Assembly (NCBI GenBank): GCA_025450405.1
Contig: JANWHL010000164.1
Coordinates: forward strand, 1-20,971
Direction of reading: 5' to 3'
Length of the DNA stretch: 20,971 bases
Source: Ktedonobacterales bacterium
GTDB taxonomy: Bacteria > Chloroflexota > Ktedonobacteria > Ktedonobacterales > JADMIN01
The position numbers and the translations under genes are program-made. Positions 1 through 6,947 of this stretch are shown one piece after another (the stretch's first letter is position 1; each line of letters starts with the position of its first letter). Below the pieces are notes generated by a model, which saw nothing but the letters and a program-made list of their open reading frames with translations, made no database searches and was not told the DNA's origin.

Positions 1-27
1 CGCTCCTCGTCCCGTCGCGCACATCAG

Positions 28-369
28 CTACTCCTCCTGCCGTGCCTGCTTGAGGTCCCGCGCGTACGCGTCCAGCCGGTCGAAGGTCTCGTTCCAGAAC
101 CGCTCGAACCCGCCGGTCCACTCGTGAACCGGTCGCAGCCCACGGGCGTCAAGGCCGTACAGGCGCTGCTTGCCTACCTTGCGGTCCCGCACCAGCCCGA
201 CCGCCCGGAGCACCCGCAGGTGTTTGGACGCCCCAGGCTGGGTCATCCCCAGCTCCTGGGCCACCTCGGTCACCGGCCGCTCCCCCGCCCGCAGCAGCAC
301 CAGGATCTCCCGGCGCCGCGGCTCGGCGATCGCGTTGAAGACGTCCGACGTCGTCGCTGCTCGTGCCAT
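28..369 (-). CDS. ArsR-family winged-helix transcriptional regulator (type usually paired with an SRPBCC/AHSA1 protein)
   Basis: A DNA-binding repressor of about 113 residues. The ArsR/SmtB winged-helix core is visible: an N-terminal helix with IAEPRRREILVLL, then a helix-turn-helix with the recognition stretch TQPGASKHLRVLRAVGLV, then a wing with RKVGKQRLYGL. The C-terminal motif around FERFWNETFDRLDAY is typical of the ArsR subfamily encoded next to SRPBCC/AHSA1 proteins. No metal-binding Cys cluster is seen, so metal sensing is unlikely. I chose the ATG at 369 because a strong promoter ends 7 bases upstream. The longer frame starting at 399 would begin inside that promoter and has no ribosome binding site. 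The partner gene, if present, would lie beyond the left edge; a purine-rich AGGAG near positions 3-8 (minus strand) could belong to it, which cannot be tested here. Confidence 0.9.
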   Translation of the reverse strand: MARAATTSDVFNAIAEPRRREILVLLRAGERPVTEVAQELGMTQPGASKHLRVLRAVGLVRDRKVGKQRLYGLDARGLRPVHEWTGGFERFWNETFDRLDAYARDLKQARQEE

Positions 370-376
370 GGTAGCC

Positions 377-406
377 ATTATACATACCCATATCGGCATA
401 CGTCAA
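377..406 (-). promoter_or_regulatory. Sigma-70-type promoter of the ArsR-family gene, apparently leaderless
   Basis: On the minus strand, TTGACG (401-406) and TATAAT (377-382) are separated by 18 bases. The -10 box ends 7 bases before the ATG at 369, so transcription should begin at or within a base or two of the start codon. The spacer holds two GTATG direct repeats and an AT-rich half-palindrome, a plausible autoregulatory operator. The promoter match is read directly; the operator is inference. Confidence 0.7.
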
Positions 407-839
407 GCTGGGAGGAATCAAGCGGGTCTTGTCGGATGAGGATTGCAACCCGTGTCAGCGGCTGCGGGAAACGCGTATCCCGGAGATGGCACAAGCGACG
501 GCGCCGGGCAGGGAGGGCGATGGGCGAGCAGCACGCCACCTGCTGGTGGCCGATGCCGCGGTCGGCCGACGGTCTGTCCGTGATCCTTATGTTTGCACTA
601 GGGCGACGCCAAAGTAGCTGTTCGGTAGAGCGGGCCATCTCATCGCGCCCCATTACCCGCGCCCTTCAGGGCGTTCGCTCGCTGAACCTCCGCGCCCGCC
701 CGGGCACGATGCCAACCCGTGGGCGTCCGGGGTCGCCGCTGTCCATTCCGGTCAATTGCCGCGCCATTCAGCACGACCCGCGCCCAGCGGGACCGTGCCC
801 GCCAGAAACGCTAAACAACCGGCAGCGTGGCTATGGTGC
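407..839. other. Gene-free divergent intergenic stretch
   Basis: No open frame here has a ribosome binding site or a recognisable product. The long plus-strand frame running from the ArsR antisense region to 843 is low-complexity and Arg/Pro-rich. The stretch contains one copy of a short interspersed palindromic element (652-678) and ends at the promoter of the TPR gene. Confidence 0.55.
652..678. repeat. Short interspersed palindromic element, copy 1
   Basis: The core ATTACCCGCGCC is followed by CTTCAGGGCG. The inner CGCCCT-TC-AGGGCG is a perfect 6-bp inverted repeat. Closely related copies lie about 15 kb away at 15922-15944 and 15976-15998, all three outside genes. Confidence 0.55.
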
Positions 840-868
840 TTGACGCCCGCGCGGCGCCGCGCCATAAT
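840..868 (+). promoter_or_regulatory. Sigma-70-type promoter of the TPR gene
   Basis: TTGACG (840-845) and CATAAT (863-868) are separated by 17 bases on the plus strand. This places the transcription start near 875 and leaves a leader of about 65 bases before the ATG at 941. The spacer is extremely GC-rich. Confidence 0.6.
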
Positions 869-940
869 GGCGGATGAGCGGCCCACGAAGTGTGCTCGCA
901 TGGTCGCGCTGCCGCGTTCTGGGCGGGTGGGAGTGTGCAT

Positions 941-3334
941 ATGGAGGCTACGGCGCTGCGCGACGAGGTGCGGGCCGCGGAAGAGGAGATCGCGGGCGGG
1001 CACCCGGACCAGGCCCTCGGCCGGTGCCAGCAATTGCAGATACGCTACCCCCGCGCGCTCGTCATCCAGCGCGTCATTGGCGAGGCGTATCTCGCCCTGC
1101 GCAAGCCCCGCGAAGCCCTCGCGGCGCTCGAGCGCTGCCTGGCCGGCGACCCCGAAGACGTGCGCGCCTGCTGCGCCCGTGCCGTCGTGCACGAGATCCA
1201 CGGCGACTCCGTCGCCGCCCTCGCGTGGTATCGCCGCGCCTGTGAGATCCGCCCCGACGACACCGGACTGCGCGACATCTATCGGGACGTCGCCACCCGC
1301 CTCGGCCAGCCCGCCTATCGGCCCAGCGCCGTTGGCCTCGCTCGCCTCTATCTCCGCGGCGACCTCTTCCAGCACGCCCAGCTCGAGTGGTCCGGGCTTG
1401 TTACCCAGTACCCCGACCGCCTCGACCTCCAGGCCGGACTCGCCGAGACGTACTGGCGCGCCGGCGACCTGCGTCGCGCCAGCGACCTCGCCCGCCGCAT
1501 CGTCGCCAACACCCCCAGTTGCCTCAAAGCCATCCTGATCGTCGCCGCCCTGGAGCACGCCAACGGCCGCGACGACGAGGCCGAGCGCCACCTCCAGCGC
1601 GCCTCTGAGCTCGACCCCGAGCGCCGCATGGGCCGCGTCCTGTATGGCGACCTCATCGCCTCGGGCGACGCGATGATCGAGATCCTCCTGATGGGCAAGC
1701 CGCGCCCGCTCGCCATCCCCAGCGCCGCCCAGGCCGACCTCCAGGCCGTGCAGGAGCTCGCGCAGTCGCGGTCCTCCGCCATCCCTGACGACTTCCATCA
1801 GATCTTCGCCGAGACGGAGTTCATGCTCTGGGGCCGCGAACAGGACGACACCATGATGGCCGAGCCCGCGCACACACCTCCAGGCACCGCCGCGCCCCCG
1901 ATCGGCGGAGTCGCGCCCGCGAGCACCCCGCTTGGACCGATGGGCCGGCCCGCCGTTGCGGCCTCGTCCCCCTTTGGCAATAGCGCCACGACTGACATGA
2001 ACGCGCGCCCCGACCGGCTCGATTACGCCGCGCGTCCGGCCACCGGTGGGCTCTCTGCCGTCGAAGATGGCGGCCTGGACGACACCGACTCGCGCCAGGC
2101 GACCGGCTGGGTGCGCTGGCTCCAGGCCCAGGGCGCGCGCTCACTCGACCGCTCCGGCCGCCGGCTGTCCGCGTCCAACCCCCTCGCCGGCTCCGCGATC
2201 GACGCCTTCCCCATGACCGCCGCGGCCAGTGGCGGCTTGCCAATGTCGGGATCGGCCAGTGGCGGTCTGCCGATGCTTGGCTCGGCCAGCGGTGTTCTGC
2301 CGATGTCCGGAGGCGCCAGCGGCGGCTTGTCCACGCTTGGCGCTCCCGGCGCCGGCTTACCCATGTCCGCCTCTCCCAGCGGACGCTTGCCATTGTCTGG
2401 CGCATTCAGCGGCGGCCCGCCGATGTCCGCTGCCCCGATGTCCGCCCCGCCGAGTGGTGGATTGCCCATGTCCGCTCCAACGAGCGGCGGCCTCCGGCCG
2501 GGTGGCTTTGGCGGTGGCGCGCTCCCCGACGCGATCTCCGTGCCTGGGCCGGCGAGCGGTGACCCGCCGATGTCGAGTGGTGCCAGCGATGGCCTCTCCT
2601 GGTCCGGCTCCATGTCCGAACATTCGCCCGAAGACCTGCGCGATATGTTCGCTCAGCTCGCGCCCGCCGCCCCGCGCGCCGGTGACCCTCCACCCACCGC
2701 GGCCGATCTCCCCGCGTTCCTCGCGCCGCCACCCGCTGACCACACCAACGGTTTCGCCGCCGTCCTTGGCGACGGCGCGACGCCCGCGGGCGATGAGTCG
2801 CCATTCATGGCCAGTCCCGCGGACCCTCCGGCCCCTGAGCCGGCATCTGCCAACACGTCGGCGAACGCGTCCCGCTGGGGCTTCGAGGACACTGACGGCG
2901 ACCACGGAGGACTGGGGCCCGTTGCTCTCGGTCCCGGCGCCCCAGGCGACCTCTCTACCGCGGGGCGCGACGGCTACGGCCCCGCCCACTACGACCAGCC
3001 GCCCTCACCGACGTCTTTTGGGGTGGCGGCACAGACCGCGGCTGATGCGGCCACGGCCGGCGACGGCGACTACGCGGCCCAGTTGGCGTCGGCGCGTGCG
3101 CACAGCGCCACTGGAGCCCTCCCCGACGCCCTCGAAGACTATCGCGCCATCCTCCGCGGCTCCTCCGACTATCTCGGCGACATCGTCGGCGACCTCCAGT
3201 CGCTCGCCGCCAGCACCGACAGTGCCGATGTCCACCGGCTGCTCGGCGACGCCCGCATCCGTCAGGGCGACTACGTGGGTGCGCTCGAATCCTACAATCG
3301 CGCCCAGGCGCTCACCCAGGCTCCCGGCGCCTGA
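941..3334 (+). CDS. Tetratricopeptide-repeat protein with a long low-complexity central linker
   Basis: A 797-residue protein. The first ~300 residues are helical TPR units, for example the segments around QALGRCQQLQIRYPRALVIQ, REALAALERCLAGDPEDVRA and EAERHLQRASELDPERRMG. Residues ~310-700 are low in complexity (Pro, Ala, Gly, Ser, Met) and probably disordered. They include tandem 10-residue repeats of the form ASGGLPMSGS starting at residue 429. The last ~85 residues return to TPR-like helices (DALEDYRAIL, YVGALESYNRAQAL). No signal peptide or membrane segment is seen, so it is probably a cytoplasmic scaffold. I chose ATG 941 because GGGAG lies 7 bases upstream; an in-frame ATG at 890 lacks this. 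The partner is unknown. It stands alone on the plus strand with its own promoter. Confidence 0.85.
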   Translation: MEATALRDEVRAAEEEIAGGHPDQALGRCQQLQIRYPRALVIQRVIGEAYLALRKPREALAALERCLAGDPEDVRACCARAVVHEIHGDSVAALAWYRRACEIRPDDTGLRDIYRDVATRLGQPAYRPSAVGLARLYLRGDLFQHAQLEWSGLVTQYPDRLDLQAGLAETYWRAGDLRRASDLARRIVANTPSCLKAILIVAALEHANGRDDEAERHLQRASELDPERRMGRVLYGDLIASGDAMIEILLMGKPRPLAIPSAAQADLQAVQELAQSRSSAIPDDFHQIFAETEFMLWGREQDDTMMAEPAHTPPGTAAPPIGGVAPASTPLGPMGRPAVAASSPFGNSATTDMNARPDRLDYAARPATGGLSAVEDGGLDDTDSRQATGWVRWLQAQGARSLDRSGRRLSASNPLAGSAIDAFPMTAAASGGLPMSGSASGGLPMLGSASGVLPMSGGASGGLSTLGAPGAGLPMSASPSGRLPLSGAFSGGPPMSAAPMSAPPSGGLPMSAPTSGGLRPGGFGGGALPDAISVPGPASGDPPMSSGASDGLSWSGSMSEHSPEDLRDMFAQLAPAAPRAGDPPPTAADLPAFLAPPPADHTNGFAAVLGDGATPAGDESPFMASPADPPAPEPASANTSANASRWGFEDTDGDHGGLGPVALGPGAPGDLSTAGRDGYGPAHYDQPPSPTSFGVAAQTAADAATAGDGDYAAQLASARAHSATGALPDALEDYRAILRGSSDYLGDIVGDLQSLAASTDSADVHRLLGDARIRQGDYVGALESYNRAQALTQAPGA
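2225..2509 (+). repeat. In-gene 30-bp tandem repeat encoding 10-residue ASGGLPMSGx units
   Basis: Seven consecutive 30-bp units run in frame from 2225 to 2434. After a 15-bp offset (PMSAP) two more degenerate units follow to 2509. Units diverge at both DNA and protein level, and the SGGLPMS core is best conserved in the first units. The period is an exact multiple of three, so gain or loss of units keeps the frame open. Confidence 0.8.
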
Positions 3335-4037
3335 TCCCGCCCCGTGGCAACCGGTCAGACCCGCCTGCCCACCGCACCCGTATCGGGTTGCGGATGGGGT
3401 ATTAGCCAGCGTCGCGAGTCGCCGCCTCAGCCTCCAGCACCGTGTCCAGCGGCTGTCCCTTGCTCGTCGGGCACTCCACTGGGTCCACCGCGCGCCCATC
3501 CTCAGCGCCTGGCGCGCGCCGGCCGTCCGTCGCGGGCCCGCGCGACGCGTGCGCCGGCAAGGGCTTTGCCGCGCGTCCCGCCGCTGACCTAGACCGCTGG
3601 CCGGTCACCGGCGGCCGCCTCCCCGCGTTGGCGCGCTCATGTCCCGCATCTGGCCGATCGCCCCGTACGCTCGCCAGCGTGTATCCACCGGAGTCGCGAT
3701 GCCGCGGACGCGTGGACCAGCCATCCCCCGCTGGCGCGTCCGCGCTGGGAGACGGCGACCACGGACCGCGCGCGCGTCCGCCCACCCCACGCGTGGTTGT
3801 GCGAGTCGGCCTCATACCTTCGCGTCCTCCTCACCACCGCGACCGCCCCATGAAGCACCACTGTCGCGCCACACGACAGGCATGTGGCCGAGAGGCAATT
3901 GATGGCGGGCGCAAGGGCAAGAGTAGCAGGTTTCCGCGCGCGTGTCGCCATTATGTCGCCCCCGTGGGGACTGAAGTACCGCCGGCATCCCGCCGGCCAG
4001 GCGGATCTGACCTTAACGCTGGGCCGCGCAGCGGCAG
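3335..4037. other. Gene-free convergent intergenic stretch, about 700 bp
   Basis: No supported gene. Long open frames on both strands are Arg/Pro/Ala-rich, lack ribosome binding sites and resemble no family. Two stem-loops are visible: CTGTCG/CGACAG with a 7-base loop (3861-3879) and GCCGGC/GCCGGC with loop ATCCC (3981-3997). The second lies about 40 bases past the stop of the DUF3054 gene but has no following T tract, so I do not call it a terminator. Confidence 0.5.
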
Positions 4038-4583
4038 TCAGCGTCGCTCGGCGCCACGCCGTCCCATCACCAGCGCGAAGAGGCCGCGCCAGACGCCCAG
4101 AAAGACCGCATTGGTCGCCAGCACCACCAGCGCGAAGATGGCGAAGTCCCGCGGCGCAATCCGCGGTGCGAAGATCCAGCGCAGCGCCATCGCCACCGGC
4201 CACGCCGCCACCCATGCCAGCAGCGTGCGACCCAACATCGCCCCCAGCGACCGCAGGTTCGCGCGCCGGTAGGCGCCCACGACCGGCGCGACCAGAAACC
4301 ACCCGAGCACGAAGGGCACGGCCGTCCCAACAACCGCCGCCAGCGCGCCGAACCCTGACGCCTCGTGGTGGCTCGAACGCCCAACGCCGGCGAACACGAG
4401 GAACACGAGCGCGTCGCCGATGGCCAGCGCCGCCGTCACTCGTGGATTTCCGGTGCCTTCCACCAAGCGCCGCTGCCCGGCAGCCGCCAGTGCGATGGGT
4501 CCCCCACCTTTGCGCGTTCGCGTCTCGCGCGGTCGAGTCTCTTTCACCGCTCTCCCCCGCTCCCCCAGGACGCCCCTCCGCAT
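4038..4583 (-). CDS. DUF3054 family integral membrane protein
   Basis: Up to 181 residues, with four predicted membrane helices: around ALAIGDALVFLVFAGVG, LAAVVGTAVPFVLGWFLVAP, LAWVAAWPVAMALRWIF and FAIFALVVLATNAVFLGVW. The GDALVFLVFAGVGRSSH stretch and the PFVLGWFLVAPVVGAYR segment are characteristic of DUF3054, a small family of unknown function in Actinobacteria, Chloroflexota and haloarchaea. The start is uncertain: ATG at 4583 has weak upstream purines, while GTG at 4547 has a GGGGGAG tract just upstream. The N-terminal ~45 residues are basic and cytoplasmic. It is the last gene of the minus-strand run, 35 bp after the CxxC membrane protein. No function is inferred beyond membrane location. 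Confidence 0.8.
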   Translation of the reverse strand: MRRGVLGERGRAVKETRPRETRTRKGGGPIALAAAGQRRLVEGTGNPRVTAALAIGDALVFLVFAGVGRSSHHEASGFGALAAVVGTAVPFVLGWFLVAPVVGAYRRANLRSLGAMLGRTLLAWVAAWPVAMALRWIFAPRIAPRDFAIFALVVLATNAVFLGVWRGLFALVMGRRGAERR

Positions 4584-4618
4584 CGCTCACCGCCCGCGCC
4601 ACTCACCGCACGCGTCGC

Positions 4619-5029
4619 TCAGCGTATGAGCGTGGCAATCCAGGCGATCACGACGATGTGGACGAACATCGCGATGCCGAAGCCCCAGAACAGGAAGTGC
4701 AGCCACGCATCGTCGGTCATGCCCGACCGCGGTCTGCGCCACGCTCGCGGCGACCGCTCGGCCGCGACCAACCCCACGGCGATCCGAACGCGGAGCGCAC
4801 CCAGCACCGGTGAACGCTCCATCTCCACACGCACGGCCGCCGCGCAGGTCTGACACAGCGTCCACGACTGCCGCGGATCGGGCACGTCGCCCGTCTCCTC
4901 GAGATAGGTGACACTGCCCCCCACGCGATGCTCGCAGATCGAGCAGCGAACATGTCGCGGCGCGGCGTCGTCCGGGTTCTCGAGCCCAGGACTGGCGCCC
5001 GCGGGGAATCCATCGGATATCCGCTTCAT
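4619..5029 (-). CDS. Small membrane-anchored protein with paired CxxC motifs (zinc-ribbon-like)
   Basis: A 136-residue protein. Two CxxC pairs, C29-S-I-C32 and C59-Q-T-C62, are 27 residues apart, the layout of a zinc ribbon or rubredoxin-like knuckle. One C-terminal transmembrane helix follows (residues ~108-134, WLHFLFWGFGIAMFVHIVVIAW). The start at 5029 has GGAAGG about 11 bases upstream. It lies downstream of ctaE, separated by ~360 bp of hairpins and repeats, so it may be outside the cox transcript. I do not recognise a named family. A metal-binding or redox role is possible, and the paired cysteines with one anchor would also fit an oxidase assembly factor, but that is speculation. Confidence 0.7.
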   Translation of the reverse strand: MKRISDGFPAGASPGLENPDDAAPRHVRCSICEHRVGGSVTYLEETGDVPDPRQSWTLCQTCAAAVRVEMERSPVLGALRVRIAVGLVAAERSPRAWRRPRSGMTDDAWLHFLFWGFGIAMFVHIVVIAWIATLIR

Positions 5030-5261
5030 CTCTGGGCCGTCCTTCCGTCACCGGTCCCAGCGCGGCAGAGTGGCGGGTCGCGTGGTCAGGACCCACCACC
5101 TCACCGGGTAACCGCGTTCCCCGTACTCTACTCCACGCGCACCGACACCGTCTACCGTGCCCTTTCTCCCCCCATCAACAGGTATGCCCCCATGATGCGG
5201 ACCACCGATTGCCGCCCGCTCGCCAAGCATCACCGCGTGGCCCAGGCGCGGACACGCGAAA

Positions 5262-5284
5262 TGGGCCGGCACACCGCCGGCCCA
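5262..5284. other. Perfect 9-bp stem-loop downstream of ctaE
   Basis: TGGGCCGGC, loop ACACC, GCCGGCCCA. It is a very stable GC stem without a downstream T run, so it is an mRNA-stability or factor-dependent termination candidate rather than a clear intrinsic terminator. Confidence 0.45.
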
Positions 5285-5341
5285 CTGGATGATGCTCGCG
5301 CCACCCCGCTGGTGTGTGGCCGCCCCCCTGCCTGACCGACT

Positions 5342-5385
5342 CCCCCTTCCCATCGCAATGGGTAGGGGGTTGGGGGGGAGGGCCT
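5342..5385. repeat. GC-rich hairpin repeat element, copy A
   Basis: CCCCCTTCCCAT / ATGGGTAGGGGG (one mismatch) around a CGCA loop, followed by TTGGGGGGGAGGG. It shares the stem type, a CGCA-containing loop and a following G-rich arm with the element at 9294-9331 inside ccmA. Confidence 0.6.
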
Positions 5386-5390
5386 CGCCA

Positions 5391-6008
5391 TCACTTCGTC
5401 AGCAGATACACCAGTGTGAAGAGGAAGATCCACACCACATCGACGAAGTGCCAGTACATCTCCGCGGCCTGGACCGCCAGGTGGTGCTTGGCCGAGAAAT
5501 GGCCGCGCGCCGCACGCACCGTCGTCACCAGGATGAAGATCAACCCCGCTGTCACGTGGGCCCCATGGAATCCGGTGAGTGTGTAGAACGTCGAGCCGAA
5601 GATGCCCGAGGTCGGCCCAAAGCTCGAGTGTGTGAACTCGTAGGCCTGGATGCTCAAGAACGCCGCGCCCAGGATCGCCGTAAAGATCAGGTTCCGCACC
5701 AGCGCGCCCCGATCTCCGCGCGCCGCCGCGCGACCCGCCCGGTGCATCGGAAAGCTGCTGGAGAGCAGGATCACCGTATTGATGCCCACCAGGACCTTGT
5801 TCAACTCAAAGGTAAAGGCCGCGTCCGAGGGAGCCGGCCACGCGCCCGCGCGCACCCGCAGGTAGAGGTAGGCGGCGATCAGGTTGGCGAAGAACACCGC
5901 CTCGGAGGCGATGAAGAAGACCATTCCATACCACGCCAGCGGTCGCGCCTCGGTGGTAGCGGCGGCTTCGTGCTGGGCGGCTCCCTGCGCGGTGACTGAT
6001 GCGCTCAT
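5391..6008 (-). CDS. ctaE: Cytochrome c oxidase subunit III (haem-copper oxidase)
   Basis: A 205-residue integral membrane subunit of the aa3/caa3 terminal oxidase. It has about five membrane helices. Family signatures are visible: WYGMVFFIASEAVFFANLIAAYLYLR with the conserved Glu, FYTLTGFHGAHVTAGL, and the C-terminal YWHFVDVVWIFLFTLVYLL. It is shorter than the seven-helix ~260-residue form, matching the five-helix version common in Gram-positive-like and Chloroflexota caa3 operons. I chose ATG 6008 because GAGGGA lies about 8 bases upstream; an in-frame ATG at 6086 adds a low-complexity extension with no ribosome binding site. It follows the CtaF-like gene by 95 bp and is separated from ctaC-ctaD by the ccm block. 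Confidence 0.95.
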   Translation of the reverse strand: MSASVTAQGAAQHEAAATTEARPLAWYGMVFFIASEAVFFANLIAAYLYLRVRAGAWPAPSDAAFTFELNKVLVGINTVILLSSSFPMHRAGRAAARGDRGALVRNLIFTAILGAAFLSIQAYEFTHSSFGPTSGIFGSTFYTLTGFHGAHVTAGLIFILVTTVRAARGHFSAKHHLAVQAAEMYWHFVDVVWIFLFTLVYLLTK

Positions 6009-6103
6009 GAACGTGTTCCCTCTAGACTGGACGGAGTTTGTCCGGGACGGAGTCGTCGGCTGACTCACGGACAGAAGGACGGCCACGCGGCGATGCCTAG
6101 GGA

Positions 6104-6574
6104 CTATGCCTCGAACGGCTCCAGGCTCCAGCCAACGACGCAGATGAAGGCGAACACCAGCCCGATCGCCACGATGAACGGCAGGTTCTGGACAACCACC
6201 AGCCCACCCATGGCGATGAGCAGCGCCACACCGGTCATCAAGGGCCAGTAGCTCGGCGCCGGACCATGCAGATGTCCGTGCGCGGCGGCGGGTTCTACCG
6301 TGTAGACCGGCTCGGCGACAGCAACCGGCGCCGGCGTGGCCAGCGGGGCCAGGCGACGCAGCCGCGCCACGAAGCCGAGGCTCTCCATCATGCGTGTCGC
6401 CTCGGCGAGGTCCTCCTCGTCGTTGCGGACGAGCAGCGCCTTGACATTCTTGAACACCCAGAACTGCTCGGAGTCCAGGCCGCGCGCCACGGCGTCCAGA
6501 GACCCGTTCCGGCGCGTGAAGATCGCCGTCGCCCCGCTCGGGTGCGTATAGATGGCTTCGTAGTCCTCTGGCAT
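6104..6574 (-). CDS. Cytochrome c oxidase subunit IV-like protein (CtaF type) with an extra N-terminal domain
   Basis: A 156-residue protein. The C-terminal half (residues ~99-156) carries the signature of small oxidase subunit IV: a His-rich HGHLHGPAPSYWPL stretch, two membrane helices (TGVALLIAMGGLVVV and FIVAIGLVFAFICVVGW) and the closing WSLEPFE. Residues 1-70 form a separate soluble module (YEAIYTHPSGATAIFTRRNG ... FWVFKNVKALLVRNDEEDLA) that I do not recognise in subunit IV proteins and that would face the cytoplasm. A Pro/Ala linker joins them. The ATG at 6574 is preceded by GGAGG with 7-base spacing. It sits directly upstream of ctaE and just downstream of a likely promoter. Confidence 0.75.
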   Translation of the reverse strand: MPEDYEAIYTHPSGATAIFTRRNGSLDAVARGLDSEQFWVFKNVKALLVRNDEEDLAEATRMMESLGFVARLRRLAPLATPAPVAVAEPVYTVEPAAAHGHLHGPAPSYWPLMTGVALLIAMGGLVVVQNLPFIVAIGLVFAFICVVGWSLEPFEA

Positions 6575-6708
6575 ACGACCTCCTCCGACCTGCCTGAGCC
6601 GCCCGATCGATCTTGTCTATCTGCGCGTGACGTCCGGCGGAGCCGGGTCACGCCCCTTTGTCCCGTTGCGTGCCGCGCCGTCCCAGAAAATAGCGCGACT
6701 CCTAGCTT

Positions 6709-6737
6709 ATCTTACCAGAGCCAGCGCCCCGCGTCAC
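6709..6737 (-). promoter_or_regulatory. Candidate promoter for the ctaF-like/ctaE pair
   Basis: On the minus strand GTGACG (6732-6737) and TAAGAT (6709-6714) are separated by 17 bases in the 216-bp gap between ccmD and the CtaF-like gene. It leaves a leader of about 130 bases. If real, it lets ctaF-ctaE be transcribed independently of the ccm genes. Confidence 0.4.
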
Positions 6738-6790
6738 TAGCCGTGACCGTGGTCCGGCCCGCGCGCCAGGCCGCGCGCTAGCCCTCGGCG

Positions 6791-6937
6791 CTAGCTTTTC
6801 TCCGCCGACGACTCGCGCACCAGCTCGCTCACCGCCGCCAACTCGGCCCGCGCGCCGCGCAGCCGCAGCGCGAGCCAGCCGAGATAGCCCGCGATGCCGA
6901 TCCAGACCGCGGCGAACGCCACCACCAGGTATCCCAT
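6791..6937 (-). CDS. ccmD: CcmD, small membrane subunit of the haem-handling CcmABCD complex
   Basis: A 48-residue protein beginning MGYLVVAFAAVWIGIAGYL and ending in a charged tail. One N-terminal membrane helix is followed by a basic segment (LALRLRGARAEL), the classic CcmD layout. CcmD helps release haem-loaded CcmE from the CcmC complex. The ATG is 10 bases after the ccmC stop, and AAGGAG, overlapping that stop, is spaced 6 bases from it. Family sequence conservation is low, so the call rests on size, topology and position directly after ccmABC. Confidence 0.85.
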   Translation of the reverse strand: MGYLVVAFAAVWIGIAGYLGWLALRLRGARAELAAVSELVRESSAEKS

Positions 6938-6947
6938 CGAATGCTCC

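Larger units (their letters stand above)
5030..5390. other. Intergenic stretch with two strong stem-loops, no gene
   Basis: No coding frame is supported. It holds a perfect 9-bp inverted repeat TGGGCCGGC/GCCGGCCCA with a 5-base loop (5262-5284) and a hairpin repeat element (5342-5385) immediately after the ctaE stop. Either could terminate or stabilise the 3' end of the cox transcript. Neither has a T tract on the minus strand. Confidence 0.5.

Noticed and set aside
429..617. Small plus-strand frame in the divergent intergenic region
   Set aside because: No ribosome binding site, no recognisable domain, and no promoter in phase with it.
2229..3587. A 452-codon plus-strand frame within and past the TPR gene
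   Set aside because: It is Pro/Arg/Cys-rich, a shadow of the repeat-rich linker, with no supported start.
3637..4602. A 321-codon minus-strand frame through the gene-free gap and the DUF3054 gene
   Set aside because: It is low in complexity, Arg/Gly-rich and lacks a ribosome binding site; the overlapping DUF3054 frame has clear family motifs and helices.
6761..6795. Overlapping inverted repeats (GCGCGC and GCTAGC) at the end of ccmD as a terminator
   Set aside because: The stems are short and self-palindromic, one overlaps the ccmD stop, and no T tract follows on the minus strand.
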